From the NCBI RefSeq assembly GCF_001633165.1, contig NZ_CP015418.1, positions 1,096,501 through 1,160,500 of the forward strand: a DNA stretch of 64,000 nucleotides. The letters run 5' to 3'. The translations under genes were made by a program, and so were the position numbers. The notes beneath the pieces were generated by a model. It did no database searches, was not told where the DNA came from, and worked only from the letters and a program-made list of their open reading frames with translations. The stretch's first letter is position 1. The number at the start of each line of letters is the position of its first letter. The stretch is from Rhodovulum sulfidophilum DSM 1374. GTDB lineage: Bacteria; Pseudomonadota; Alphaproteobacteria; Rhodobacterales; Rhodobacteraceae. Of the stretch, positions 1 through 8,869 are shown in pieces.

Positions 1-117
1 ACCGTGACCAGGGTTGCCCCGATGGGCGACCCGATCGAGATCCACGTCCGCGGCTTTGCGCTGTCGCTGCGCAAGGACGAATTCGCGCTGCTCACGCTGG
101 AGGCTGCCGACCAATGA
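1..117 (+). CDS. feoA: FeoA, ferrous iron transport protein A (C-terminal fragment, cut by window edge)
   Basis: Frame 1 is open from the first base and ends at a TGA at 115-117. The 38 visible residues include APMGDPIEI and RGFALSLRK, which match the C-terminal end of the small SH3-like FeoA family. FeoA is a cytosolic accessory protein thought to tune the FeoB pore. The stop overlaps the feoB start in an ATGA junction, so the two are translationally coupled. The start lies outside the window. Confidence 0.85.
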   Translation, partial: TVTRVAPMGDPIEIHVRGFALSLRKDEFALLTLEAADQ

Positions 118-2429
118 GCTCGTTCACAATTGCCACCGCAGGCAACCCGAACTGCGGCAAGACCACCCTTTTCAATGCCCTGACCGGCTCGCGGCAGCGG
201 GTCGGGAACTGGGCTGGCGTCACCGTCGACCGCAAGGAGGGCGTCTTCACCCACAAGGGCGCCGAGGTCGCCGTGGTCGACCTGCCCGGGACCTATTCGC
301 TGGGCAGCATCTCGGAAACCGGGCTCGATGAGTCGATCGCCCGCGACTACATCCTGTCGGGCGAGCCCGATCTGGTGATCAATATCGTCGATGCCTCGAA
401 CCTCGAGCGCAACCTCTACCTGACCGCGCAGCTGGTCGAGATGCGGGTGCCGACGATCCTCGCGCTGAACATGATGGACATGGCCGAGGAGAACGGCCTG
501 AGGATCGATCCGGCGGCGCTGGCCAAGCGGCTGGGCTGTCCGGTGGTGCCGCTGGTCGCCTCCCGCAAGAAGGGCGTCGAGGCGCTGAAGGACGCCATCG
601 TCGCGGCCGCCGCCGCGCCAAAGCCGCCCACGGCCACCGTCACCCATCCCTCTGCGGTCGAGGAGGCGCTGACCGGGCTTGCCCCCGCGACTGCGCCGGT
701 CGCGGCCGACAAGGGCGTCGATCCGCGCTGGCTGGCGGTCAAGCTGCTTGACGGCGATGCGGCGGCGCAGGCCATGGTGCCGCCCGCGCTGGCGGCCGAG
801 GCCGAGGCGGCGCGGCTGAAGGTCGAGGACCTGCTCGACGAGGATATCGACATCCTGCTGGCCGATTCCCGCTACGGCTTCGCCAACGGGCTGGCACGCA
901 GCGCGGTGCGCCGCACCGGCCGGATCTCGCGCAGCCTCTCGGACCGGATCGACACGGTGGTGCTGAACCGGGTGCTGGGCATCCCGATCTTCCTCTTGAT
1001 CATGTATGTGATGTTCCTCTTCGCGATCAATTTCGCGAGCGCGTTCATCGACTTCTTCGACATTCTGGCGGGCACGCTGCTGGTCGACTGGCCGTCCGAG
1101 GTGATGGCGGATATCGGCGCGCCGGCCTGGGCCATCGCGGTGCTGCCGGGCGGGGTCGGCGCCGGTATCCAGACCGTGGCGACCTTCATCCCGGTGATCG
1201 GCTTTTTGTTCCTGTTCCTGACCTTCCTCGAGGATTCGGGCTACATGGCGCGGGCGGCCTTCGTGATGGACCGCTCGATGCGCGCCATCGGCCTTCCGGG
1301 CAAGTCCTTCATCCCGATGATCCTGGGCTTCGGCTGCACCGTTCCGGCGGTGATGGCGACCCGCACGCTCGACAACCGGCGCGACCGGATCATGACGGTG
1401 ATGATGTCCCCCTTCATGTCCTGCGGCGCACGGCTTCCGGTCTATGCGCTCTTCGCTGCGGCCTTCTTCCCCATGGGCGGGCAGAACATCGTCTTCCTGC
1501 TTTACGTGATCGGCATCCTCGCCGCGATCCTGACCGGGCTGGTGCTGAAGAACACCCTGCTGCGCGGCACCACCTCGCCGCTGATCATGGAGCTGCCGCC
1601 CTATCACATCCCGACCCTGAAATCGGTGCTGCGCACCAGCTGGGACCGGCTCAAGGCATTCCTGTTCAAGGCCGGCAAGATGATCGTCGCGGTGGTCGTG
1701 GTGCTGGGCTTCCTCAATTCGCTGGGCACCGATGGCAGCTTCGGCAACGAGGATACCGATGCCTCGGTCCTGTCCTCGATCGGCAAGGGCATCACCCCCG
1801 TGGTCGAGCCCATGGGCCTGCGTGAGGAAAACTGGCCCGCCACGGTGGGGCTCTTCACCGGGATCTTCGCCAAGGAGGCCGTCGTCGGGACGCTGAACGC
1901 GCTTTACGGCCAGATGGCCGATGAGGGCGAGGCGGACGAGCCCTTCAGCGTGATGGCCGGGATCGGCGAGGCGCTGGCCTCGGTTCCCGCCAATATCGCC
2001 GATGCCGCCGGAAGCCTCGCCGACCCGCTCGGGCTGAATATCGGCGATGTCGAGGATCAGTCGCTGGTGGCCGAGGAACAGGGCGTGTCGACGGGCATCT
2101 TCGGCGAAATGGCGGCGCGCTTCGACGGCACCGCCGGGGCGATGGCCTATCTGCTGGTGATCCTGCTCTATGCGCCCTGCGTCGCGGCGACGAGCGCGAT
2201 CTGGCGCGAGACCGGCACCAAATGGACGCTGTTCGCGCTGTCCTGGACCACGGGTCTTGCCTATGGCACCGGCGTCGTCACCTACCAGTCGAGCCGTCTG
2301 GCCAGCCATCCGGCCGAGGCCTCGGCCTGGATCATCGGCATCCTCGCGATCTTCGTGGCGGTGCTGGTGGGGATGCGGATCGCCTCGACCCCCCGCGGGC
2401 CGGACGATGCCGCGGCACGGACCGCCTGA
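114..2429 (+). CDS. feoB: FeoB, ferrous iron transporter with N-terminal G domain
   Basis: A 771-residue inner membrane Fe(II) transporter, normal length for the family. The N-terminal GTPase domain has G1 GNPNCGKTT (residues 10-18), Thr37 in the G2 region, G3 DLPGT (56-60) and G4 NMMD (119-122). A cytosolic helical spacer follows to about residue 290. The membrane half contains the two gate repeats; the first includes FLEDSGYMARAAF and then GFGCTVPAVMATRTL with its conserved Cys. The start ATG overlaps the feoA stop by 4 bp, and feoC follows after 11 bp, giving a feoABC operon. Such operons are usually induced by iron limitation or low oxygen, but their promoter lies upstream of the window. 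Confidence 0.97.
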   Translation: MSSFTIATAGNPNCGKTTLFNALTGSRQRVGNWAGVTVDRKEGVFTHKGAEVAVVDLPGTYSLGSISETGLDESIARDYILSGEPDLVINIVDASNLERNLYLTAQLVEMRVPTILALNMMDMAEENGLRIDPAALAKRLGCPVVPLVASRKKGVEALKDAIVAAAAAPKPPTATVTHPSAVEEALTGLAPATAPVAADKGVDPRWLAVKLLDGDAAAQAMVPPALAAEAEAARLKVEDLLDEDIDILLADSRYGFANGLARSAVRRTGRISRSLSDRIDTVVLNRVLGIPIFLLIMYVMFLFAINFASAFIDFFDILAGTLLVDWPSEVMADIGAPAWAIAVLPGGVGAGIQTVATFIPVIGFLFLFLTFLEDSGYMARAAFVMDRSMRAIGLPGKSFIPMILGFGCTVPAVMATRTLDNRRDRIMTVMMSPFMSCGARLPVYALFAAAFFPMGGQNIVFLLYVIGILAAILTGLVLKNTLLRGTTSPLIMELPPYHIPTLKSVLRTSWDRLKAFLFKAGKMIVAVVVVLGFLNSLGTDGSFGNEDTDASVLSSIGKGITPVVEPMGLREENWPATVGLFTGIFAKEAVVGTLNALYGQMADEGEADEPFSVMAGIGEALASVPANIADAAGSLADPLGLNIGDVEDQSLVAEEQGVSTGIFGEMAARFDGTAGAMAYLLVILLYAPCVAATSAIWRETGTKWTLFALSWTTGLAYGTGVVTYQSSRLASHPAEASAWIIGILAIFVAVLVGMRIASTPRGPDDAAARTA

Positions 2430-2440
2430 GGAGGCTGAAA

Positions 2441-2710
2441 ATGGTACTTTCCGATATCCGCAGCTACTGCGCCGAGACCGGACAGGTCTCGCTGCAGGAA
2501 CTGGCGAACCGTTTCGATACCGATCCGGAGGCGATCCGGGGCATGGTCGACGTGCTGGTGCAGAAGGGCATGCTGCGCTGCCTGACCGAGACCCCCGAAG
2601 GCGGATGCGGCAAGGGCTGCTGCGGCTGTACCAACAGCTGCGCGCCGCTCGCGGGGATGAGCGACGCGGTCTATCAGTGGGTCGGCCGGTCGCGGCGCCC
2701 GCTGCACTGA
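2441..2710 (+). CDS. feoC: FeoC-like small winged-helix / Fe-S protein
   Basis: An 89-residue protein starting at the ATG directly after a strong AGGAGG (2429-2434) that overlaps the feoB stop. Residues 1-50 read as a winged helix-turn-helix (LQELANRFDTDPEAIRGMV, then VLVQKGMLRC). A cysteine-rich segment follows, GGCGKGCCGCTNSC, as in FeoC proteins that bind an iron-sulfur cluster. FeoC is known either to protect FeoB from proteolysis or to act as an iron or oxygen sensor on the Feo complex. It is the last gene of the operon, with a strong hairpin downstream. The longer reading frame opening further upstream overlaps feoB and lacks a ribosome site. Confidence 0.88.
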   Translation: MVLSDIRSYCAETGQVSLQELANRFDTDPEAIRGMVDVLVQKGMLRCLTETPEGGCGKGCCGCTNSCAPLAGMSDAVYQWVGRSRRPLH

Positions 2711-2742
2711 CAGCCCGCCTTCCATCGCGCAGACGAAAATTT

Positions 2743-2775
2743 ACGTGCGGTCCCTTTCCGAGGGGCCGCACGTTT
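2743..2775 (+). terminator. Rho-independent terminator of feoABC
   Basis: A 13-bp stem (2743-2755 with 2761-2773, one G-U pair) closes a 5-nt loop and runs into a T-containing tail. It lies 32 bp after the feoC stop. Confidence 0.75.
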
Positions 2776-2778
2776 AGT

Positions 2779-2793
2779 TGATACTTTTAATAA
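2779..2793 (+). promoter_or_regulatory. Possible iron-responsive operator-like sequence upstream of the TonB receptor
   Basis: The sequence TGATACTTTTAATAA resembles the left half and centre of the better TGA-N9-TCA site found in front of the heme genes at 24952-24966. The right half is degenerate. It sits about 130 bp before the receptor start, so it is only suggestive. Confidence 0.2.
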
Positions 2794-2921
2794 GGAAATG
2801 TAAGCGGAGGGCGCGAGTCGCCCGCGCAGTGGCGCGGGGCATCGCGGCAGCCAGCGTTTCGCCAGCCTGAAGACCAGAAGGAGGGACCGCCCGGAGCGGG
2901 CCCGTTTGGGGAAAGAAACGG

Positions 2922-5534
2922 ATGACTGCAAAGACCAACCGGCCCGCGCTGCGGGCCGGTGCCGCACTGCTCTCGCTGGCCGCGCTGCCGGCGGTGGCTT
3001 CGGCCCAGGAGGCCTTCACCCTCGATCCGGTCACGCTGGCCGAAACCGAAGAGACCGGCACCGAGATCGCCACCGGCGACCCGAATGACAGCGGCCGCAC
3101 CGCGCTGGGCAAGGGCTCGGTCGAGGTTCGCGGCGACGGATCGGGCGATGCCAATACCGCGCTGACCAGCCTGCCCAACGTGCAGTACCGCAACGATGCC
3201 GATACCGATGCGGGCGAGAACGGCGACGACATCCTCGATCTCAAGCCGCTGGAGTTCTCGATCTCGGGCGGGCGCGTGACCGAGAACAATATCATGCTGA
3301 ACGGCATCGGCATCAATTCGGTCACCGGCAACGAAAGCCCTTACAGCTCGACCGAACTGAGCCGAGAGGATTCCGCGCCAAATATGTATGCCTTCTACGG
3401 GCTGCATTCGCAGACCCAGTTCGTGCCCTCCGCGATGGTCGAAAGCGTCGAGGTCTACGATTCGAACGTTTCGGCCGAATATGGCGGCTTTCAGGGCGGC
3501 GTCGTCGATTACAAGCTGGCCGAAGCCTCGACCCGCCGCGCCTCGGGCAAGCTGAGCTTCCGGTTCCAGAGCGACGATCTGGTCCGTTATCATCTGGGTA
3601 CCGACAGCGGCGGCAATCCGAACGGAACCGCCAAACCCGATTTCACCAAACGCGAGATCTCGCTGATTCTGAACCAGCCGCTTGGCGAGAATACCGCGCT
3701 GATCTTCGGCTTCGGCCGCCGCGATGCCCAGACCACCAAGGACAAGCACCCGCAATACCTGTCGGGGCGGGCCGATAATGACAGCCGCAGCGATTTCTGG
3801 CGCCTCGGCCTTGCGCATGACTTCGACAATGGCGACCGGATCGAGCTGAACGGCTACCTGACCGATTACAACCAGGACTGGGATTCGCCCTATTCCGACG
3901 ATCTGCATATCGACGTCAAGACCCGCAGCCTGTCGACCGACCTGGCCTATACCCGTCATCTGGGCGCCTTCGATCTGGGCCCCGCGGCACTGTCGAACGT
4001 AACGCTGAAGCTGACCGCGCTGCATCAGGATAACGAGGCCAGCAACGTCACCGAGCAGAACGAGTTCTACAGCTGGTACGGGTCCTATTTCAGTGAAAAG
4101 AGAGGAAAATCCTTCGTAACCGATGCCTTCGACGACTGGTGCGACACCCCGAAAGCGGCGCGATCGCCCGAGGATCCCTATGGCTGCAGAAAGGGCGGCT
4201 ATGGCAGCCGCTATTACTCGGATCTGCGCAACCGTCTGGGCATGCTTGTCACCGGCGATGTCTGGCGCGGCAGCTTCAAGCTTGGCGCCCATGTCGAACG
4301 CATCGAGGCGGATCGGAGCGGCGATGGATTCGTGTCTTATACCGGGTCGGTTATGAACCTCGGCGGCCCCGACTACATCTGCCCCGCAGGCGACCCGGCC
4401 TGTCTGCCGGACCAGTATCTGAAGAATCTCCATACCCAGAATCCCTATGACATCGAGGTCGACGCGAATGTCGCCGAGGCCTTCTTCGAACTCGATCAGC
4501 GCTTTGGCGATTTCGACCTGCGTGCCGGGGCCCGTTTCAGCTATGACGACGTGCTGGAAAATGCCGTTCTGGCGCCGCGGCTGTCGCTTGGCTGGCAGCC
4601 GTCGTCCGATTTCTCGGTCGTGCTGGGCGCGAACCGCTATTACAGCGACGATTACATGGCCTATGCCATCCATGACGCGCTGCCCCGGGGCGTGCGCTAT
4701 CGGCGCGACCATGACGACACCACGGGCGAGGTCGGCGACTGGGAGTTCAGGAGGGCTTACGGCAGCTATTCCTACAACCAGAGCGGGCTGAAGACGCCCT
4801 ATGTCGACGAGGCCTCGCTGAGCTTCTTTTACCGCGATGCCTGGACCGGCGGTGCCTGGCGGCTGAAGCTGATCGACCGACAGGGCAAGGACCAGTTTGC
4901 CCGGTCCTCGGACAGCACGAAATTCAAGAACAGCCTGACCAATGACGGCACCAATGAATATCAGTCGGTCTCGCTGGAATTTCAGCGCGACTGGAAGACG
5001 CCGCGGGGCGCGCTTGACGGGCTGTCCTTCTATGCCTCGGGGGTCTGGGCCCGGCGCGAGAGCTCGAACAACACCTATTTCGGCGATCTCGGCGAGGTCG
5101 ACGATTTCATCTGGTATAAAGGCAAGTCCTATACCGGTGCCGAATTCGGCGCGGTGACCGGCAATCTCGACATTCCGATCCGGACCACGGTCGAGCTGAA
5201 TTCAAGCTGGAAGAACGGACGCTATGCGCTGGGGATCGGGGCGGATGTGGCGTTCGGCTATACCGCCGCGCTCGATACCGACAAGGACGGTACCTATGAG
5301 AACCCCGAATACGGCTCGCATTCGCATGACATATACGAGGATTATGAATTCGACGCCGCCGTCTCGACCTTCCTCACCGCGCGGGTCCGGATGGCGCGGC
5401 TGAGCTCGGGCGATCTCGATCTCAACATCAAGGTGGCGAACCTCTTCGACGATATCGGCAACCGGCGCGCCACCGACAAGAACCCCTGGATGGCCGGGAG
5501 GAGCTTCTATGTCGGCACGACCTATAGCTGGTAG
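2922..5534 (+). CDS. TonB-dependent outer membrane receptor (substrate unknown)
   Basis: An 870-residue outer membrane protein with a cleavable signal peptide ending near VASAQ (about residue 29). A plug domain follows (roughly 50-220, with SISGGRVTENNIMLNGIGI and VESVEVYDSNVSAEYGGFQGG), then a long beta-barrel rich in aromatic girdle residues that ends in the terminal aromatic YSW. Two extracellular-loop candidates carry cysteine pairs: DDWCDTP with PYGCRKGG, and YICPAGDPACLPDQ. The gene follows feoABC after a terminator and overlaps the next gene, a di-heme peroxidase, by 26 bp, so the two are probably co-transcribed. Iron, heme or another metal complex is a reasonable guess from context, but the substrate cannot be read from sequence. 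Confidence 0.9.
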   Translation: MTAKTNRPALRAGAALLSLAALPAVASAQEAFTLDPVTLAETEETGTEIATGDPNDSGRTALGKGSVEVRGDGSGDANTALTSLPNVQYRNDADTDAGENGDDILDLKPLEFSISGGRVTENNIMLNGIGINSVTGNESPYSSTELSREDSAPNMYAFYGLHSQTQFVPSAMVESVEVYDSNVSAEYGGFQGGVVDYKLAEASTRRASGKLSFRFQSDDLVRYHLGTDSGGNPNGTAKPDFTKREISLILNQPLGENTALIFGFGRRDAQTTKDKHPQYLSGRADNDSRSDFWRLGLAHDFDNGDRIELNGYLTDYNQDWDSPYSDDLHIDVKTRSLSTDLAYTRHLGAFDLGPAALSNVTLKLTALHQDNEASNVTEQNEFYSWYGSYFSEKRGKSFVTDAFDDWCDTPKAARSPEDPYGCRKGGYGSRYYSDLRNRLGMLVTGDVWRGSFKLGAHVERIEADRSGDGFVSYTGSVMNLGGPDYICPAGDPACLPDQYLKNLHTQNPYDIEVDANVAEAFFELDQRFGDFDLRAGARFSYDDVLENAVLAPRLSLGWQPSSDFSVVLGANRYYSDDYMAYAIHDALPRGVRYRRDHDDTTGEVGDWEFRRAYGSYSYNQSGLKTPYVDEASLSFFYRDAWTGGAWRLKLIDRQGKDQFARSSDSTKFKNSLTNDGTNEYQSVSLEFQRDWKTPRGALDGLSFYASGVWARRESSNNTYFGDLGEVDDFIWYKGKSYTGAEFGAVTGNLDIPIRTTVELNSSWKNGRYALGIGADVAFGYTAALDTDKDGTYENPEYGSHSHDIYEDYEFDAAVSTFLTARVRMARLSSGDLDLNIKVANLFDDIGNRRATDKNPWMAGRSFYVGTTYSW

Positions 5535-6618
5535 GGCGCTGCGGCTGGGGCTTTGCCTCGCGGCGACGGGGCTGGCGCTGGCGGTCATGACGGCGCCGCT
5601 GCGGCTCGGGCCCGAGGATCTGCGCGCCGCCTATGCCGGCCCGCCCGAGACCTGGCCACTGCCCGAGATCGACCCGGGCGTCGACTATGTCGAGCTTGCC
5701 CCGCGGGCCCTGCCGTCCCGGCCCCTGCCGGGCAGCCCGGCCGCGGCGCGGCGGGCGCTGGGCCAGGCGCTGTTCGTCGATCCGGCACTGTCGGCCTCGG
5801 GTCAGATCGCCTGCGAAAGCTGCCATAACCCTCGCCTCGGCTGGGGCGACGGGCTGCCGCGTTCGAAGGGCCATGACCGGCAGGAGGGGCCGCGCAACGC
5901 GCCCGCGCTGCATGTGGCGGGCGCGGGGCTGCCGCTGTTCTGGGACGGCCGCGCCGAAACCCTCGAGGCGCAGGCACTGGGCCCGCTGGGCAATCCGCTC
6001 GAGATGGCCAATGCCGATCTCGGCGCCATCGCGCCGCGGCTGGCGGGCCGGGCCGAGTACGCCCCGATGTTCCGCGCCGCCTTCGGGTCGCAGGAGGTGA
6101 CGCTGGAGCGGATCGTGGCGGCGCTGGCCGAGTTCCAGAAATATCTCGACCGGCCGACCCGGCTCGACCGCTTCCTGTCGGGCGACCGCCGCGCGCTCAG
6201 CGATCTCGAGCTGCGGGGGCTGCATCTGTTCCGCACCCGGGCGCGCTGTGCCAATTGCCATTTCGGGCCGCTGCTGAGCGACGGGCAATTCCACGATCTG
6301 GGGCTGTCCTATCTCGGCCGCCGGTTCGAGGATCTGGGCCGCTACGCCGTCACCGGGCTGCCCGGGGATGCGGGCCGGTTCCGGACCCCGAGCCTGCGCC
6401 ATGTCTCGGACACCGCGCCCTACATGCATAACGGGCTGTTCCCGCATCTGCCCGGGCTGATCCGGCTTTACGCCATTGGCGGCGGCCGCTCGGCGCGGCT
6501 GCCCGCCGATCCGGACGCGGTCGAGACCGGGGCCGCGACGGCCTCGCCGCTGCTCAGGCGGCTGGATCTCGACGAAAGCGATGTCGAGGCGCTGGCGGCC
6601 TTCCTCGGCGCGGTCTGA
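5509..6618 (+). CDS. Di-heme cytochrome c peroxidase family protein (MauG/MbnH-like)
   Basis: A 369-residue periplasmic c-type cytochrome. One N-terminal hydrophobic segment (about residues 10-29) serves as export signal or anchor. The two heme-attachment motifs are CESCH (102-106) and CANCH (247-251). Family motifs LFWDGRAETLE (143-153) and the C-terminal FRTPSLRHVSDTAPYMHNG region are present. The family includes true bacterial peroxidases, MauG and MbnH, which make long-range oxidations of partner proteins. The start overlaps the TonB receptor gene by 26 bp, which implies a linked role, perhaps oxidation of a metal carrier or of a protein taken up with the receptor. No MbnP-like partner gene is visible nearby. 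The last gene before a convergent ABC operon. Confidence 0.9.
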   Translation: MSARPIAGRALRLGLCLAATGLALAVMTAPLRLGPEDLRAAYAGPPETWPLPEIDPGVDYVELAPRALPSRPLPGSPAAARRALGQALFVDPALSASGQIACESCHNPRLGWGDGLPRSKGHDRQEGPRNAPALHVAGAGLPLFWDGRAETLEAQALGPLGNPLEMANADLGAIAPRLAGRAEYAPMFRAAFGSQEVTLERIVAALAEFQKYLDRPTRLDRFLSGDRRALSDLELRGLHLFRTRARCANCHFGPLLSDGQFHDLGLSYLGRRFEDLGRYAVTGLPGDAGRFRTPSLRHVSDTAPYMHNGLFPHLPGLIRLYAIGGGRSARLPADPDAVETGAATASPLLRRLDLDESDVEALAAFLGAV

Positions 6619-6629
6619 TCTGGGTTCGA

Positions 6630-6651
6630 CCCCGGGCGCGCGCGCCCGGGG
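6630..6651. terminator. GC-rich palindrome between convergent genes
   Basis: A perfect 22-bp palindrome, CCCCGGGCGCGCGCGCCCGGGG, lies 12 bp after the peroxidase stop and 12 bp from the proV stop. It could end transcription from both sides, although neither side has a clear T run. Confidence 0.5.
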
Positions 6652-6663
6652 AGAAGGCGCGGC

Positions 6664-7725
6664 TCAGCCGGCGCGGGCGCGGACGCCCGCATCGGAGGCC
6701 TCGGTCGGGACCAGCGCCCGGACCAGATCCTTGACCGACAGGATGCCCACCTGCTTCCCGCCGCGCATCACGCGGTAGGACAGCGACGTGTCGCCGCCCG
6801 ACAGCGCGATCACCGATTCCAGATTGTCATCGGCATCGACCTCGCCCACGGGCCCCGATTGCGGCGCCTCGCTGCGCTGCATCACCGAGCGCACCCGCAG
6901 CACCCGGGCGCGGTTGATGTCGGAGATGAAGTCGATGATGTAGGGGTCGTTCGGATGCATCAGGATCTCTTGCGGCTCGCCCTGCTGCACGATCTCGCCA
7001 TCCTTCAGGATCACCAGATGATCGGCCAGCTTCAGCGCCTCGTCGAGATCGTGGGTGATGAAGACCACGGTCTTGTGCAGCTCGGCCTGCAGCTCCAGCA
7101 ACAGGTCCTGCATGTCGGTCCGGATCAGCGGATCGAGCGCCGAGAAGGCCTCGTCCATCAGCATGATATCGGCATTCGAGGTCAGCGCGCGGGCGATGCC
7201 CACCCGCTGCTGCATGCCGCCCGACAGCTGGTGCGGGTACTGGTTGTCCTGACCCTCGAGCCCGACCCGGTTCAGCCATTGCCGCGCCTCGCCCTCCCAG
7301 GCCGAGCGGGGCTGGCCCCGGACCTCGAGCGGCGTGCCCGCGTTTTCCAGCACGGTATGGTGCGGCAGCAGAGCGAATTTCTGGAACACCATCGACATCC
7401 GCACGCGGCGCAGCTCGCGCAGGCTGGCCTCGTCATAGGCCAGCACGTCCTCGCCATCGACGATGACCTCGCCCGCCGTGGGCTCGATCAGACGGTTCAG
7501 GTGGCGGATCAGGGTCGATTTGCCCGAGCCCGACAGCCCCATGATCACCGTCACCTCGCCGGCCCGCATGTCGACATTGATGTCCCTCAGGCCCAGCACA
7601 TGGTGATGGGTCTCCAGCAACTCGGCCTTGTCCATCCCGGACCGTGCCATCGGCAGAACCGATTGCGGGTCGGCGCCGAAGATCTTGTAGAGACGGCGGA
7701 TCGCAATCTTGACATCGTCACTCAT
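6664..7725 (-). CDS. proV: Glycine betaine/proline-type ABC transporter ATP-binding protein
   Basis: A 353-residue ATPase of the OpuAA/ProV family. Walker A is GLSGSGKST, the signature is LSGGMQQR and Walker B is IMLMDEAFSALD. An N-terminal extension ending at GLRDINVDM and a C-terminal CBS-like region (SYRVMRGGKQVGILSVKDLVRAL) fit the osmoregulatory ATPases. I chose the ATG at 7725, preceded by GAGGGC, over an in-frame start 42 bp upstream that would overlap proW. It is the last gene of the proX-proW-proV operon, 10 bp after proW, and probably couples ATP hydrolysis to compatible-solute import. Confidence 0.93.
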   Translation of the reverse strand: MSDDVKIAIRRLYKIFGADPQSVLPMARSGMDKAELLETHHHVLGLRDINVDMRAGEVTVIMGLSGSGKSTLIRHLNRLIEPTAGEVIVDGEDVLAYDEASLRELRRVRMSMVFQKFALLPHHTVLENAGTPLEVRGQPRSAWEGEARQWLNRVGLEGQDNQYPHQLSGGMQQRVGIARALTSNADIMLMDEAFSALDPLIRTDMQDLLLELQAELHKTVVFITHDLDEALKLADHLVILKDGEIVQQGEPQEILMHPNDPYIIDFISDINRARVLRVRSVMQRSEAPQSGPVGEVDADDNLESVIALSGGDTSLSYRVMRGGKQVGILSVKDLVRALVPTEASDAGVRARAG

Positions 7726-7735
7726 TGAACGGCCC

Positions 7736-8770
7736 TCATTGTTTCTGTGCCGCGTTGACGCGGGCAAGCGCGGCCTTGGTGACGCGGTCGAGCATCACCG
7801 CGAGCAGCACGATCCCGAGCCCCGAGACGAGACCCACGCCCAGTTCGAGGTTGCGGATGCCGCGCAGCACCAGCACGCCCAGACCCGGTGCCGAGACCAT
7901 CGAGGCGATCACGACCATGGCCAGGCTCATCATGATGGTCTGGTTGACGCCGGCCATGATGTTGGGCAGCGCCAGCGGGATCTGTACCCCCCAGAGCTTC
8001 TGGCGTTTGGTCATGCCGAAGGCATCGGCGGCCTCGATCACCTCCTTGTCGACGAGCCGGATGCCCAGATTGGTCAGCCGGACCACGGGCACGATGGCGT
8101 AGACGATCACCGCGATGCCGTAAAGCTTGGGCTCGGTCACCGAGAACAGGAAGATCAGCGGGATCAGGTAGACGAAGGGCGGCAGCGTCTGCAGCATGTC
8201 GAGGATCGGGATGGCGATCCGCTGGAACGTGTCGCTTCGGGACATGGCGATGCCGATGGGCACCCCCACCAGCACGCAGATGAAGGCACAGACGAAGATG
8301 ATCGCCAGCGTCTGCATCGCGTAGTCGTAATGGTTGATGAAGGCCAGGAAGCCGATGCAGGCGCCCACGAAGGCCACCAGCCCCCAGGACCGCGCGACCA
8401 GGCGCACGACCAAGAGGATCAGCGGGATCATGATCCACCAGGGCGAGGTCTGGAACAGCCACAGCGCGCCTTCGAGCGCCCAGCTCAGCGGCTGGGTCAG
8501 CGGGTCGAGCACGACGCTGAGCCCGTCCTTGATCGACAGGAACCCGGTCTCGAGCCCCTTGGTCAGCTCGCGGGCCTGCGGAAAGGCCGGACAGGCGTGG
8601 TTGAGGGCGTCCATCGAGGGGAAGGGCAGGTCCCAGATCGAGGCGGCTGGCTCGGCCGATCCGCGGGCCTTGCCCAGCAGGTCTGCCATCGACATCGGCG
8701 CCGAGGATGCGCCGCCGTCGCACCAGTCGCGCAGGCCGAGCCCGTCAAAGATGAAATCGTAGCTTGCCAT
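7736..8770 (-). CDS. proW: Glycine betaine/proline-type ABC transporter permease
   Basis: A 344-residue inner membrane permease. The N-terminal about 90 residues are polar and largely cytosolic or periplasmic, followed by six or more hydrophobic helices (from LEGALWLFQTSPWWIMIPLI onward). The EAA-like permease loop is EVIEAADAFGMTKRQKLWGVQIPLALPNIMAGVNQ. It sits between proX and proV on the same strand. The 99-bp gap to proX holds a strong hairpin that probably sets relative expression. Betaine, proline betaine or choline are the likely substrates of the family. Confidence 0.93.
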   Translation of the reverse strand: MASYDFIFDGLGLRDWCDGGASSAPMSMADLLGKARGSAEPAASIWDLPFPSMDALNHACPAFPQARELTKGLETGFLSIKDGLSVVLDPLTQPLSWALEGALWLFQTSPWWIMIPLILLVVRLVARSWGLVAFVGACIGFLAFINHYDYAMQTLAIIFVCAFICVLVGVPIGIAMSRSDTFQRIAIPILDMLQTLPPFVYLIPLIFLFSVTEPKLYGIAVIVYAIVPVVRLTNLGIRLVDKEVIEAADAFGMTKRQKLWGVQIPLALPNIMAGVNQTIMMSLAMVVIASMVSAPGLGVLVLRGIRNLELGVGLVSGLGIVLLAVMLDRVTKAALARVNAAQKQ

Positions 8771-8821
8771 ATGGTGAGGTCTCCTTGGCCGGACCGGGGC
8801 GCGGCCCGTCGCGAAACGGCA

Positions 8822-8850
8822 GGACGGGCCCGCTAGGGACAGGCCCGTCC
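8822..8850 (-). terminator. Hairpin between proX and proW (attenuator or transcript stabiliser)
   Basis: Perfect 9-bp arms (8822-8830 with 8842-8850) close an 11-nt loop just after the proX stop. Such hairpins often raise binding-protein output relative to the membrane subunits. There is no long T run, so read-through is expected. Confidence 0.55.
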
Positions 8851-8869
8851 GAAAGGTTGCCTGTCGGGG

